Positions 46,799-56,590 are shown, counted from the first letter of the stretch. The stretch is DNA of 64,000 bases from Ancylomarina euxina (GCF_003863355.1 NZ_QQWG01000006.1:147813-211812); one strand, 5' to 3'. The notes: a model not told the origin generated them from the sequence alone. Numbers and translations: made by a program.

Positions 46799-46891
46799 TA
46801 TTCTGTTTTTAATTAATTCTTAATATTCCATCAGCTCAAATCAATCTAATGATTCAAATCATAGTACAAAGATATAAAATTATCCTATAAG

Positions 46892-46909
46892 TAAATGAAC
46901 GTTCATTTA
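46892..46909. promoter_or_regulatory. Putative TetR operator TAAATGAACGTTCATTTA
   Basis: A perfect 18-base palindrome in the divergent region between doxX and the TPR kinase gene. Its core is shared with the site at 45100-45113. Confidence 0.75.
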
Positions 46910-47053
46910 TTAAAATAAAATATGTACTTTCAGTTAACGAGGCATATAATCTATCTAAACTATTGAATTCTATACCACAATGTCAATAAATATGACATTT
47001 TTCACTATTTTGACCGAGCTATATAAAAAGTCTGAACTTACACAAAACGCCCA

Positions 47054-49177
47054 ATGAGATATCTCCCAACATTTATTCTAATCATTTTGCTATCCCAATT
47101 TAGCTTTGGGCAAAGCAAAATTGATAGTCTCAAACAGGATCTAAACCAATCCGAAGAAAAAGAGAAAGCTTATATCTATTTCTTATTAGCCAAAGAAGTT
47201 TTCTATAAAGATGCCTATCTGCTCAAATCCTATTCAAAAAAAGCGGATTCTCTGGCTGAAAAATATCAAATTGATAGTATCCGGGTTAATGTTCTTAACT
47301 TTTTATCATATGCTGCAACAAATACAGGAAGACTTAATGATGCCATCACCTACAATAAAAAAGCATTGGATATTTCAGAATCGAAACATCTAAAGAAAGA
47401 GAATATTTCATCTCATTTTTTCAAAGGCTATATTCTTTATGCCACCGGACAATCTGATAGTTCAATAAATGTATTAAATGCTGCCTATAAAGAAGCTCTT
47501 CTTAGTAAGGAACTAAAAATCCAATTGCAGTGCCTTAATACCATTGCCGCTAATCATCTCAACCAAGGTCAATATAAAGAGGCTCTTGAAAAATTCACAT
47601 CGGCATATCAATTGGCTGATAGTCTAAAGCTCTACGATAAACTCATTAACCTCTCATTAAATATTGGAACAACTTTTTTATACAACGAAGAACTTGACAA
47701 AGCCATTGAATATTTTGAAAAGGTAATCGCTCAGTCAGATACTTCGAGTATTACACTTGCCTATGCATCAGCCCTGAATAATATGGGATCTTGCTATAGC
47801 CGCATGGCAAAACATGAAAAAGCACTTGAATATTTTGAAAAAGCGCTACCTGCATATCTTAAAATTAATAACAGTTTGCTAATTGCTCAAGTTTATACCA
47901 ACTTAGGACAATCACATTTCTTTTTGAACAACAGCGAACTGGCATCAAAACATTTACAAAGTGCTATCCAACTAAACCGAAACAATAAATCAATAAATCA
48001 ACTTATTGTTAATTTATTACTCATAGCAAGACTTGATATTTCGCAAAAAAAATTCATTCAGGCAAAATACCATCTTGATGAAGCTTTAGAGCTCACGAAT
48101 AAATTCAATATAAACTATAACAAAGCTGATTTGTATCAAACCTATAGTTTGTACTATACAAACAGGGAACAGTTCAAAAAAGCACTTGAATACAAAGAAA
48201 AAGAACTAAACATAAAAGATAGCATTTTCGATATCACACGCCAACAACAGATATCTGAGTTGCAGACTAAATTTGAAACCAAACAAAAGTTAATTGAAAA
48301 TGAATCTCTCCGAAAAGATATTGCTCTAAATAAGCTACAAATCGAAAAACAAAATCAAAACAACAATTATCTAATACTACTTACTTTCATCGTCATTATT
48401 CTAATTTTAATCCTACTAAATAGAGCTCGATTAAAGAAAAAATCACATCAGATTATTCAGGATCAAAAATCGGAGTTAGAGATTCTCAATAAAACAAAAG
48501 ACAAATTCTTTTCAATTATTGCTCATGATTTAAGATCCCCTTTTAATGCTTTAATTGGCTTAAGTAGTCTGCTACAGTCATCTTATGATAATTTAAGTGA
48601 TGAAGTTCGAAAAGATTATATAACAGATTTAAATAAAGCTTCGGAAAATGCCTATGGCCTGCTTGACAATTTATTAACATGGTCTATGATTCAACAAGGA
48701 AGTATTGTTATCCAAAGAAAAGAAGAAAACATCTCAACATTAATAAATGAATGCATTCTTCCTCATCAGGCTACAGCAAAACTCAAGCATATTTCTATTG
48801 AATATTCCGAAACTGAAGAACCCATTGTATCTATTGATCGATTCTCAATTAAAACAGTCATTCTAAACTTGATCAATAATGCTATTAAATTCTCGCATGA
48901 AGGAGGAATCATCAACATATCAACAGAAAATAAAGGTTCCAAAACGATAGTCTCTATTTCAGACCATGGTATAGGAATGAGTCAGGAACAAATAGATCAA
49001 CTTTTCAAAATAGATCAAGGCTATACGACCCTTGGGACTAATAAAGAAAAAGGAACAGGATTAGGCCTCATTTTATGTCATGAGTTTATACAGAAAAATA
49101 AAGGACAGATTTGGGTAGAAAGCACTGAAAAAATGGGCTCTACTTTTAAATTCTCACTAAATAACATGCAGGTTTAA
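47054..49177 (+). CDS. TPR-domain sensor histidine kinase
   Basis: A 707-residue kinase with a signal peptide (about 1-19, ending FSFGQS), a periplasmic array of TPR repeats (about 60-390, such as KALEYFEKALPAYLKINN), a coiled coil, a single membrane span (about 436-456), HisKA with His491 in IIAHDLRSPFNALIG and HATPase_c with SDHGIGMS and GTGLGL. This design is common in Bacteroidota. There is no receiver domain and no adjacent regulator. Its promoter shares the intergenic region with the palindrome upstream of doxX, so the TetR protein could also affect it. Confidence 0.9.
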   Translation: MRYLPTFILIILLSQFSFGQSKIDSLKQDLNQSEEKEKAYIYFLLAKEVFYKDAYLLKSYSKKADSLAEKYQIDSIRVNVLNFLSYAATNTGRLNDAITYNKKALDISESKHLKKENISSHFFKGYILYATGQSDSSINVLNAAYKEALLSKELKIQLQCLNTIAANHLNQGQYKEALEKFTSAYQLADSLKLYDKLINLSLNIGTTFLYNEELDKAIEYFEKVIAQSDTSSITLAYASALNNMGSCYSRMAKHEKALEYFEKALPAYLKINNSLLIAQVYTNLGQSHFFLNNSELASKHLQSAIQLNRNNKSINQLIVNLLLIARLDISQKKFIQAKYHLDEALELTNKFNINYNKADLYQTYSLYYTNREQFKKALEYKEKELNIKDSIFDITRQQQISELQTKFETKQKLIENESLRKDIALNKLQIEKQNQNNNYLILLTFIVIILILILLNRARLKKKSHQIIQDQKSELEILNKTKDKFFSIIAHDLRSPFNALIGLSSLLQSSYDNLSDEVRKDYITDLNKASENAYGLLDNLLTWSMIQQGSIVIQRKEENISTLINECILPHQATAKLKHISIEYSETEEPIVSIDRFSIKTVILNLINNAIKFSHEGGIINISTENKGSKTIVSISDHGIGMSQEQIDQLFKIDQGYTTLGTNKEKGTGLGLILCHEFIQKNKGQIWVESTEKMGSTFKFSLNNMQV

Positions 49178-49204
49178 ACAATACAACCTAATCAACTACA
49201 AACT

Positions 49205-49235
49205 AAAAAAAAAGGTCGGAACTTTCGTCCCGACC
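49205..49235 (-). terminator. Terminator of nhaA
   Basis: Stem GGTCGG/CCGACC (49214-49219 and 49230-49235) with an A run on its left, which gives a T run on the minus strand. Confidence 0.8.
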
Positions 49236-49276
49236 CACAAACTAAACTTGAAAAACTAAACTTGATCTAAAATTAA

Positions 49277-50608
49277 TTATTTAGGTTCCTGACTATAGAA
49301 TTTTAGAATTAAGAATCCTATCAAGCCAGAAAGCACAGATGCAATCAGCACAGCAATCTTCGCCAAACTTAAAACAGCAGGATCAGTAAAAGCCAATTGT
49401 GACACAAAGAAAGACATGGTAAAACCGATTCCTCCAAGGAAACCAATTCCAATAATCTGTGCCCAACAGACATCAATAGGTTTTTGTGCAAAACCCAAAC
49501 GCACACCTGCCAGTGCAAAAAGATAGATACCTAAGGGTTTCCCTATGAATAGCCCCAAAATAATACCTAAAGATATAGGCTCGAATACCTGCCCTAATAA
49601 TTGATTGTCTATAATAATACCTGCATTAGAAAATGCAAAAAGAGGCACAATAAGATAGGCTACCCAAGGATGTAAAGCATGCTCTAATCGTTGCAATGGA
49701 GAAATAACCTCCTTACAGTTTTCCTCAATCGCTTCAACTGATGACTGCGTGTGTTTATCCTTCTCAGCAATTGATGATTCTGCAGAAACGTTCCCCATTT
49801 GAGTCAACAGCGATGTGCCAGACTTAATGAATTCAAAGACCTCACTATTGGCACGAGCAGGAATAGTTAAAGCTAAAAGTATACCTGCCAGAGTAGCATG
49901 TACACCTGATTTTAACATGACATACCAAAGGAGTAATCCTAAAAACAAATAGACAGGTATACTCCTTACTTTAATAAGATTTAGACACCAAAGCAAAGCA
50001 TAAATACCACCTCCATAAATCAGATACATCCAATCAATCTCTGAGGTATAAAAAAGAGCAATCACAATAACAGCACCAATATCGTCCACAATGGCAATAG
50101 AGGTGAGCAGAAGTTTTAAGGAAACAGGTATTTTATTTCCAAGTAGAATCAGTATACCCAAAGCGAAGGCAATATCAGTTGCCATTGGCACTCCCCATCC
50201 ATGTGTTCCAGCACCTGTTTGATTAAAATACACATAGATTAAAGCTGGAACCAGCATACCACCTATAGCAGCGAAGATAGGTAGAGTCGCATTTTTAAAT
50301 GAGGATAAACCTCCTGTAAGCATTTCTCTTTTGATCTCTAGGCCAACCACAAAGAAAAAGATAGCCATTAAACCATCATTAATCCAATGGATTAGGGTCT
50401 TACTCAATTCCCAATCTCCGAAATGCAAGCCAACGTATTTTTCCCAATGTGCCAGGAATTCCTCTCCCATTGTCGAATTTGCAATTCCCAATGCCAGTAG
50501 GGTAAATACCATAAGAACAATCCCACCAAATGCTTCTAACCTTACAAATTCTACTAAGGGGTCTTTTATGCGTTCCAGTAGTCGTTTTCTCTTAATAAAT
50601 TGTATCAT
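49277..50608 (-). CDS. nhaA: Na+/H+ antiporter NhaA
   Basis: A 443-residue antiporter that exports sodium in exchange for protons across the inner membrane. The functional aspartates are seen in MATDIAFALGIL and the paired Asp in SIAIVDDIGAVIVIALFY. About twelve membrane spans are present. A hydrophilic loop near residues 270-305 (rich in Glu and Ser) is longer than in the enterobacterial protein. It is consistent with a marine or saline habitat. It is a single-gene unit, with a hairpin (50646-50679) upstream. Confidence 0.95.
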   Translation of the reverse strand: MIQFIKRKRLLERIKDPLVEFVRLEAFGGIVLMVFTLLALGIANSTMGEEFLAHWEKYVGLHFGDWELSKTLIHWINDGLMAIFFFVVGLEIKREMLTGGLSSFKNATLPIFAAIGGMLVPALIYVYFNQTGAGTHGWGVPMATDIAFALGILILLGNKIPVSLKLLLTSIAIVDDIGAVIVIALFYTSEIDWMYLIYGGGIYALLWCLNLIKVRSIPVYLFLGLLLWYVMLKSGVHATLAGILLALTIPARANSEVFEFIKSGTSLLTQMGNVSAESSIAEKDKHTQSSVEAIEENCKEVISPLQRLEHALHPWVAYLIVPLFAFSNAGIIIDNQLLGQVFEPISLGIILGLFIGKPLGIYLFALAGVRLGFAQKPIDVCWAQIIGIGFLGGIGFTMSFFVSQLAFTDPAVLSLAKIAVLIASVLSGLIGFLILKFYSQEPK

Positions 50609-50645
50609 TCTATATTCTTTTAGTATATGTCTGCGTTAATTATAC

Positions 50646-50679
50646 AGACCTGACATAGTAAAATAACCAAGTCAGGTCT
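50646..50679. repeat. Inverted repeat sharing a stem with a distant terminator
   Basis: AGACCTGAC and GTCAGGTCT separated by 16 bases, 38 bases upstream of nhaA. The arms equal those of the terminator at 30824-30861. There is no T run, so it may be a terminator relic or a leader structure of nhaA. Confidence 0.5.
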
Positions 50680-50798
50680 TCGGAATGAAGGTCGATTCAT
50701 TCCATTCTGTATGCTGCAAAAATAGTAGGCTCTACAAGTTTTGAAAAGGGGGAATTCCCTACTTTGATGGGAATTTCAAACAAAAAAAAAGTCGGATT

Positions 50799-50814
50799 AA
50801 AACGTCTTCGTTTT
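50799..50814 (-). terminator. Possible terminator after the response regulator gene
   Basis: Short stem AAAACG/CGTTTT with loop tctt; on the minus strand a run of nine T residues follows 8 bases later. Confidence 0.4.
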
Positions 50815-50840
50815 CTTTAAGTTTAAATATAATGATAAAT

Positions 50841-51494
50841 CTAGAAGTTTACAATTTGATTTTTAAAAGCATAAATCACCAAATTTACGGTATTGAAAGT
50901 ATGGGTTTTTTGAAAGAGGTTACTCTTATGCTTTTCAACGGTTTTAGGACTTAAAAAAGTTTTCTCAGCAATCTCCTTATTTCCGTACCCCTTACAAATA
51001 AGATCAATTATTTCCTTTTCTCTTTCAGTAAATACAGGTAGCGTAGCTTGTTCCTTTTTACGCTTTCTAAAACGATTTAACTTATCCGATAATAAACTAA
51101 CGATCTCGTCGGAAAAATAGTTACCCCCATTATGCACTTTCATAATGGCCTTTTCAAACTCATCCAATTCAGAATTCTTCAACATATATGCCTCAACACC
51201 AGCCATAAGCATCTTCTCTAGATAGTCCTCATCGAGAAAAGTAGTAAGTGCAATAATTTTGATATCCGGAAATTGCTCAACAGCTCGTCTGCTAGCCTCT
51301 ACACCATCAACATGTGGCATATTAATATCCATAAAGACAATCTCAGGAACTTTCGATTCAAGGAGATCAAGAAATTCCTGTCCATTTGAAGCCTCACCAA
51401 TAATTTCTACATAGGGAAAACTCTGCAACAAAAGACGAAAACCATCTCTAAAAATCTTATGATCGTCAACTAAAACTATCTTTATCTTTTCCAT
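50841..51494 (-). CDS. NarL/FixJ-type response regulator
   Basis: A 217-residue regulator. The receiver domain has the acidic pair Asp10-Asp11 and the phosphorylation site Asp56 (VFMDINMP). The C-terminal LuxR-type helix-turn-helix is seen in FTEREKEIIDLICKGYGNKEIAEKTFLSPKTVEKH. It is encoded 23 bases after the histidine kinase, so the two form a two-component system. Targets are not known; neighbouring stress genes are candidates. Confidence 0.93.
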   Translation of the reverse strand: MEKIKIVLVDDHKIFRDGFRLLLQSFPYVEIIGEASNGQEFLDLLESKVPEIVFMDINMPHVDGVEASRRAVEQFPDIKIIALTTFLDEDYLEKMLMAGVEAYMLKNSELDEFEKAIMKVHNGGNYFSDEIVSLLSDKLNRFRKRKKEQATLPVFTEREKEIIDLICKGYGNKEIAEKTFLSPKTVEKHKSNLFQKTHTFNTVNLVIYAFKNQIVNF

Positions 51495-51517
51495 CTTCTA
51501 GCAATTTATTCGTTCCT

Positions 51518-52768
51518 TTAATTAAACTCGATGTTCATTACAAAGCCCTCTCCTGGCGATGTCTTTAGCTCACAATGTCCACCTATAGATTCGACTCTCT
51601 CAACAATATTAGAAAGCCCCATCTTATCATTTCCATGCATAGCTAACTTACTCATATCAAAACCAATTCCATTATCTTGATAAGAGAGAATGATACGACC
51701 TTTTTGTCGGGACAAGTGAATACTTGCCTTATCAGCACTGGCATGTTTCAAACTATTATTCATTAATTCTCCCGAGATTCGATAAAGCATGACTTCAGTA
51801 CTCTTAGTCATTTCCCCACTATATTTACTGCTATCAAATTCTAATTTCATCTCACTTATACTGTTAATCTTCGCACATAATCGGTCGAGAGATTCAACAA
51901 TATTATAACGATTTAAAATAGAAGGATTCAAGTTATTGATAACCTCACCAACAGCCTGTAAAGCCTGATTTGAGAGATTTGTTATATGCTTCAACTTTTC
52001 AGCAGCGGGCCTATTCTCTAAAAATTCTTTCTCCAAAATCTTACTATACATGCCTACACTCGACAGAATCGCACCTAAACCATCGTGTAAATCCATAGCA
52101 ATTCTTCTTCTTTCGCTTTGCTCAACATCCATTGTATTGCTGAGAATTTGACGATCTGCTTTTATAAGTGAGTCCATCAATCTGGCGATCAAAGTCAAAC
52201 TCACAAGAAGTATAAAAAAGATAGCTACAAGTAGAAAGAAAATCTCTTTTTTAAGTCTGGAATTACTTTCATTGATATAATTCTGTAGAGCTTTTTCGTA
52301 TTCCGTAAAAATTCGATTAAAGTTCAGATAGGATCGTAACATTGTACTATCCAAACTTTGTTTCTTGAGATAATTTCCAGACTTAATCAACTGGTCCAAA
52401 TGCGCAATAGAAGCCTTAGTTTCAGATAATTTCAGTTCAAATTGCTCATTACTTTCGGGAGCGGCATTTTTATTTTCAGATAGAATACTCTCTAATCGAT
52501 TTAAATATGAGTCAGCCTCATTAAAGCTCTTTGAAATCCCATTAAATGACAGGCTATCCCTTTGCATGAGAAAGTTGTCCATTTCGATTCTACCATTGAA
52601 CACTTCAACTTCTACTTTCTCAGAATACTCAATGAGTTTGATATTTCTTGAATCGATTATTGAACTGGTTCGGAAAGTATAAATAATCCCACCAAAAGCA
52701 AAAACACTAAATAGTAGTAAAACTGAAATAACTTTTTGCTTGATAAGAAAACTCTTTTTTGTAATCAT
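51518..52768 (-). CDS. NarX-like sensor histidine kinase (HisKA_3)
   Basis: A 416-residue membrane kinase. Two membrane spans (about 13-32 and 177-195) enclose a helical periplasmic sensor of about 145 residues, similar in plan to four-helix or CHASE3-type sensors. The dimerisation and phospho-acceptor motif is ERRRIAMDLHDGLGAIL with His228, followed by a HATPase_c domain with NNSLKHA and DNGIGFD. It is the partner of the response regulator immediately downstream. The ligand is unknown. Confidence 0.9.
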   Translation of the reverse strand: MITKKSFLIKQKVISVLLLFSVFAFGGIIYTFRTSSIIDSRNIKLIEYSEKVEVEVFNGRIEMDNFLMQRDSLSFNGISKSFNEADSYLNRLESILSENKNAAPESNEQFELKLSETKASIAHLDQLIKSGNYLKKQSLDSTMLRSYLNFNRIFTEYEKALQNYINESNSRLKKEIFFLLVAIFFILLVSLTLIARLMDSLIKADRQILSNTMDVEQSERRRIAMDLHDGLGAILSSVGMYSKILEKEFLENRPAAEKLKHITNLSNQALQAVGEVINNLNPSILNRYNIVESLDRLCAKINSISEMKLEFDSSKYSGEMTKSTEVMLYRISGELMNNSLKHASADKASIHLSRQKGRIILSYQDNGIGFDMSKLAMHGNDKMGLSNIVERVESIGGHCELKTSPGEGFVMNIEFN

Positions 52769-52990
52769 AAATTAAAGGTCTTAAATATGCTTTATTCACA
52801 CGAGGCTAAACAAATTTACAATTAATAACGAGCTCTAAACATATTTAAATAACATTTTCAGGTCAAAAAGGGAAAGCTTCCTACCCCAAGTTAAAGAAAC
52901 TCTCCCAAACGCTTACTACAACAATTTGCCCCCTAATATAAGCTTATGTAGTGTACGATTAATTGACCTTTCATGCTTGTTATTATCTCT

Positions 52991-53929
52991 TTAGATCACT
53001 ACTTCTTCCGAAATTGATTCTTCAATTTTTATACTAATTGGTACTTGAACGCCTAATAAGCCTTTTAAATAAACTGCTTTACCATTATCTAATCTTAATA
53101 CCGGTTTTATAGAATCATGTAATAATCTTGAAATAAAGTTCTCAGACTGCGAATCACCAAATAATACATCTTGTGCTCCTTGTGCTAAAACCAGATCCGC
53201 TTTCTCTTGCTTAACGTATTGTAAAACCGTTTCAATCTTGTCTTCACCTGTGTTTTCAAATATTTTCACCTCACAAGAAATCCCTTCGTTTCTGATTGAA
53301 CGTTCTAGTAATTTTGCCTTTCTATAAGCTAAACTCTTTTCTACCTCAATGTTCACATTCAAAACTGAAATTAATGTGATATGCGCATTTAATTTCTTCC
53401 CTAGATAAATAGACCAGTTTAATAAATCTCTCGACTGCTGTCTGATATCAACTGGAACTAATATATTACGAACACCTCTATATGTCCATCGATCTTTAAC
53501 CGACAATACTGGGCATTTAATATATTGAACAAACTTGTCGGCACTATGTGTTTTCAACTTCCCGACTAAGCCTTCTATTCTTTCATTTTTACGAATAATA
53601 ACTAAATTATAACTCTCACTATTAGCCACTTCAATAATTGTGGAAACATGCTGTCCAATTTCAACACGCAGATCTACATATTCAGGAATCCTTCCCTTAA
53701 ACTGAAGTTTTGCAAATCGAATCAATCTAATCATTGCTCTCGCCTGCAACCTCTTATTAAGTTCTGATTGTACCAAACTCTTTAAATTTGATGCAGCAGG
53801 CGTCACATGAATAAGTGTAATTTTAGAATTCATTTTCTTCTTGAAAAAAACAGCTTGCTTCAAAGCATCTTCACCATCTCCACTAAGACTAACGGGTACA
53901 AGAACACGTTCAAGTTTAATATCTTTCAT
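52991..53929 (-). CDS. Tandem universal stress protein
   Basis: A 312-residue protein with two UspA domains. The first begins LERVLVPVSLSGDGEDAL and the second VRNILVPVDIRQQSRDLL; each has the alternating strand-helix pattern. The G-2xG-9xG(S/T) ATP-binding motif is not clearly complete in either. It starts 19 bases after the upstream UspA-like gene and forms an operon with it. Such proteins respond to starvation, oxygen or salt stress, and this fits the nearby nhaA and two-component genes. Confidence 0.85.
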   Translation of the reverse strand: MKDIKLERVLVPVSLSGDGEDALKQAVFFKKKMNSKITLIHVTPAASNLKSLVQSELNKRLQARAMIRLIRFAKLQFKGRIPEYVDLRVEIGQHVSTIIEVANSESYNLVIIRKNERIEGLVGKLKTHSADKFVQYIKCPVLSVKDRWTYRGVRNILVPVDIRQQSRDLLNWSIYLGKKLNAHITLISVLNVNIEVEKSLAYRKAKLLERSIRNEGISCEVKIFENTGEDKIETVLQYVKQEKADLVLAQGAQDVLFGDSQSENFISRLLHDSIKPVLRLDNGKAVYLKGLLGVQVPISIKIEESISEEVVI

Positions 53930-53948
53930 ATCAATCTACCTAATATTT

Positions 53949-54776
53949 TTAAACACGAATACCTTTACTTTTCAACAACCAAGAATCCAAACATGCCTTA
54001 ATCCCATTCTGAAATTTTCGTTGCGGATTCTTCTCAAACATAATCAGCTGACTCCTTCCTTTTTGTGCGAACTCATGAATTTCTTTTTGTCCTTCTCCTT
54101 TTTCAATCTGGGCGAATGTTACCCTTGCTCCCTTACAATTTTCAATCAAGGGTAGCACCCTATTCTTTCTCTCTTCAGCTGATTCAAATAGGCGAGATAA
54201 ACAAACCTTGATATTTGGATTTTCACTAATGGCTATTTTCTTCAATACAGATAAATTTGATGAAGTAGTCTCCAGGGCATCAGCAAGTATGAAGATTTCT
54301 GATATCGCATTATTATCTTCAAGCCCTACCAAAACAAATAAATCTTGAGACACCTGATTTATAAGTTCATTCATTCTAATCTTATTGGGAAAAAGGCTTT
54401 CATAATTCCTAGATCCCATTACAACCTGCCACTCTTTAGATTGATACGACTCTGTTTTAAAGTAGGCACATAAATCACCTTCAAAGGGTATTAAGCGAAT
54501 TTGATCATCAGGCATTGAATAGCGATTTTGTAAATGTGATTTTAAACTGTCCAACTCACTATTGGCTATTCCTTCAAGCATAGGTGATAAATCACGCACC
54601 ATAGAAGACCCAAAATTGGGTTTTTGCCAGGTTTGAATAATATGAATCAATGAGCCTGGACGATAAAGGTATCGCATGGCAAAATGAATGGCTGCCCTAT
54701 TCCCTTCTGAATAATCTGCTAAAATCAAAATATTCGATTTTCCCTTTATAGATGTGCCTATTTCCTTTGTTTGCAT
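53949..54776 (-). CDS. Universal stress protein family protein
   Basis: A 275-residue UspA-like protein. The N-terminal domain starts SNILILADYSEGNRAAIHFAMRYLY, a clear UspA beginning; the C-terminal half (from about 150, FVLVGLEDNNAISEIFILAD) looks like a second, diverged copy. It is the first gene of a two-gene operon with the tandem universal stress protein. No complete nucleotide-binding motif was seen. Confidence 0.8.
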   Translation of the reverse strand: MQTKEIGTSIKGKSNILILADYSEGNRAAIHFAMRYLYRPGSLIHIIQTWQKPNFGSSMVRDLSPMLEGIANSELDSLKSHLQNRYSMPDDQIRLIPFEGDLCAYFKTESYQSKEWQVVMGSRNYESLFPNKIRMNELINQVSQDLFVLVGLEDNNAISEIFILADALETTSSNLSVLKKIAISENPNIKVCLSRLFESAEERKNRVLPLIENCKGARVTFAQIEKGEGQKEIHEFAQKGRSQLIMFEKNPQRKFQNGIKACLDSWLLKSKGIRV

Positions 54777-55034
54777 GTCTCAATTTTTATTGGACAAATG
54801 TATGAGGTCTATTAAATGCAGGAAACAGGGTAGGTCCTAAACCTGATGGGGGAAAACCCTACATTTTATCCTATTATAATAATTTAACAATCACAAGAGT
54901 CAGTATTAACATCCTTATTATCAGAGTTTCATCTCTCGAATAAATCAATTTAATGATTATAAAAATTGGTTGGAAGATAATAAGCGGTACTCCCCCTCCT
55001 TTTTTTATATACATTTACATTATCAGAAAAAAAA

Positions 55035-55325
55035 ATGAAAAACTTTAGCATCCGTTTTATACTACTTATTTTACTAGTTGTTATAGTCCCTACAATCCAA
55101 AAAATGGTATTAGGAACACAACAAAAAGCTCAACTTAGCACCCCTATTTCTGATCTTGAAGAATCTAAGTTCGAAAACGATTATGAGGAACCTGATAGTC
55201 AGTTTATCTGTTCTTTTCTTAAGTTTTTTAAGCACTTTAAGTTGCCGAATCAATTCTCGTATAAAGTTTCAGCTCTATCCCATAGTCTAGCTGACTCGAT
55301 TCTTTTACCCCCCCCTCAATTTTAA
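55035..55325 (+). CDS. Small exported or membrane-anchored protein
   Basis: A 96-residue protein with an N-terminal hydrophobic segment (about 6-20, IRFILLILLVVIVP), a hydrophilic middle and a C-terminal end LLPPPQF. The overall plan (signal, short body, terminal proline run) recalls the HYC_CC_PP protein at 20-388, but the histidine-cysteine motif is absent. It lies 195 bases before the VTT-domain gene on the same strand. Function unknown. Confidence 0.55.
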   Translation: MKNFSIRFILLILLVVIVPTIQKMVLGTQQKAQLSTPISDLEESKFENDYEEPDSQFICSFLKFFKHFKLPNQFSYKVSALSHSLADSILLPPPQF

Positions 55326-55519
55326 TAATCAACGGCGTATTAGTGTTCTTCTTAAGCAACTGCTTCGAGAATTATACTATTTCATCAATAGTCTACATAA
55401 CTATCTATTGGTCAGTAACCAATACATAAGCCTATGTGCGCCTAAGATTAGACTAGCAACAGCACATCCTTTTCTCAGGATCTGCTCTTCATTTTATCAC
55501 CATAAGAATAGAGAAAATA

Positions 55520-56143
55520 ATGAGATCACAATTAGCACCAAAAAATCGAAAATCTAAGCTTCAACTGATACATCAATACTATTCCTATACTGGATTTTAT
55601 AACTTTATCTGGGATAATATTAAGAAATCGATTCTACCATTTATTTTAATTATAGGTGGGCTTATTTTAATTGATCGATTTGTCATCGACTTTAATTCCT
55701 TCTTTGCATATATTACAGAAAACTATTCTGCCATAAGTATTTTTTCTCTGTTTTTCACGTCAGAATCATTACTCGGCTTAATTCCACCAGAACTTTTTAT
55801 TGCATGGGTTAAAACCTTACCGACGCCATTTTTAAATCTTTCCTTATTGGCTTTACTTTCCTATTTAGGAGGTTGTGTGTCTTATTTCATTGGCCGAGGC
55901 ATACTATCCATACCTAAGGTTAGTCATTACCTTGAGTCCAAAATGGCAAAGCATATTATCAATATCCGAAAATGGGGTGGTTTTCTTATCATTGTGGGAG
56001 CCCTACTGCCTATTCCATTTTCCATGGTTAGCATCGCATCAGGAATCATTAGTTTTAGCTTCAAAAGATATTTAATGTATGGCCTTTTTAGGTTCTTACG
56101 TTTCTATTTATACGCTCTTGCTATCTTTTCATTAATGAGCTAA
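55520..56143 (+). CDS. DedA/VTT-domain membrane protein
   Basis: A 207-residue integral membrane protein of the DedA/VTT superfamily. After an amphipathic start, membrane spans are seen near 37-55, 75-95, 100-125 and 150-175, and the family pattern ESLLGLIPPELFIAW and LLSYLGGCVSYFIGRG with GGFLIIVGALLPIPFSMVSIASG is clear. Members flip lipid carriers or support membrane energetics. It is followed by a strong terminator shared with the convergent DUF302 gene. Confidence 0.82.
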   Translation: MRSQLAPKNRKSKLQLIHQYYSYTGFYNFIWDNIKKSILPFILIIGGLILIDRFVIDFNSFFAYITENYSAISIFSLFFTSESLLGLIPPELFIAWVKTLPTPFLNLSLLALLSYLGGCVSYFIGRGILSIPKVSHYLESKMAKHIINIRKWGGFLIIVGALLPIPFSMVSIASGIISFSFKRYLMYGLFRFLRFYLYALAIFSLMS

Positions 56144-56152
56144 CAAAAACAG

Positions 56153-56174
56153 ATCCCAGCCTATTGGCTGGGAT
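56153..56174. terminator. Bidirectional terminator
   Basis: Perfect nine-base stem ATCCCAGCC/GGCTGGGAT with loop tatt, followed by a T-rich run, between convergent genes. Confidence 0.9.
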
Positions 56175-56197
56175 TTGTCTTTTAAAAGATTACAATC

Positions 56198-56590
56198 TTA
56201 ATTAAGATTACCAATTACAATTTTCAGTTTATTTTGAATCTCAACAGCAATCTCTCCTAAACTATCATTCTCGACTTTGGCCATTGATGCAATAGGATCA
56301 ACTACAGATACTTCGATATCACCATTATCGTGTTCCTCAACAATAACATTACAAGGTAGAAAAACGCCTATTTTATCTTCTCGTTGCAAGGCTTTATAGG
56401 CATAATGTGGGTTGCAGGCACCCAAAATCACATATTTTTTAAAGTCTGCATCAATTTTCATTTTCAGAGTTGCTTTAACATCAATTTGTGTTAAAATACC
56501 AAAACCTTCTTTCTTCAGCTCTTCAGTTGCTTGCTCAATTGCTTCATCAAAGCTTTTCGTTTTTAAGACCTTATTAAAATAGTAGCTCAT
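56198..56590 (-). CDS. DUF302 domain protein
   Basis: A 130-residue soluble protein. FDEAIEQATEELKKEGFGILTQIDVKATLK and YVILGACNPHYAYKALQREDKIGVFLPCNVIV are typical of DUF302, an alpha-beta fold of unknown chemistry with a conserved Cys (here in GACNPH). It lacks a signal peptide. It is a single gene downstream of the spondin lipoprotein gene but separated from it by a terminator. Confidence 0.88.
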   Translation of the reverse strand: MSYYFNKVLKTKSFDEAIEQATEELKKEGFGILTQIDVKATLKMKIDADFKKYVILGACNPHYAYKALQREDKIGVFLPCNVIVEEHDNGDIEVSVVDPIASMAKVENDSLGEIAVEIQNKLKIVIGNLN

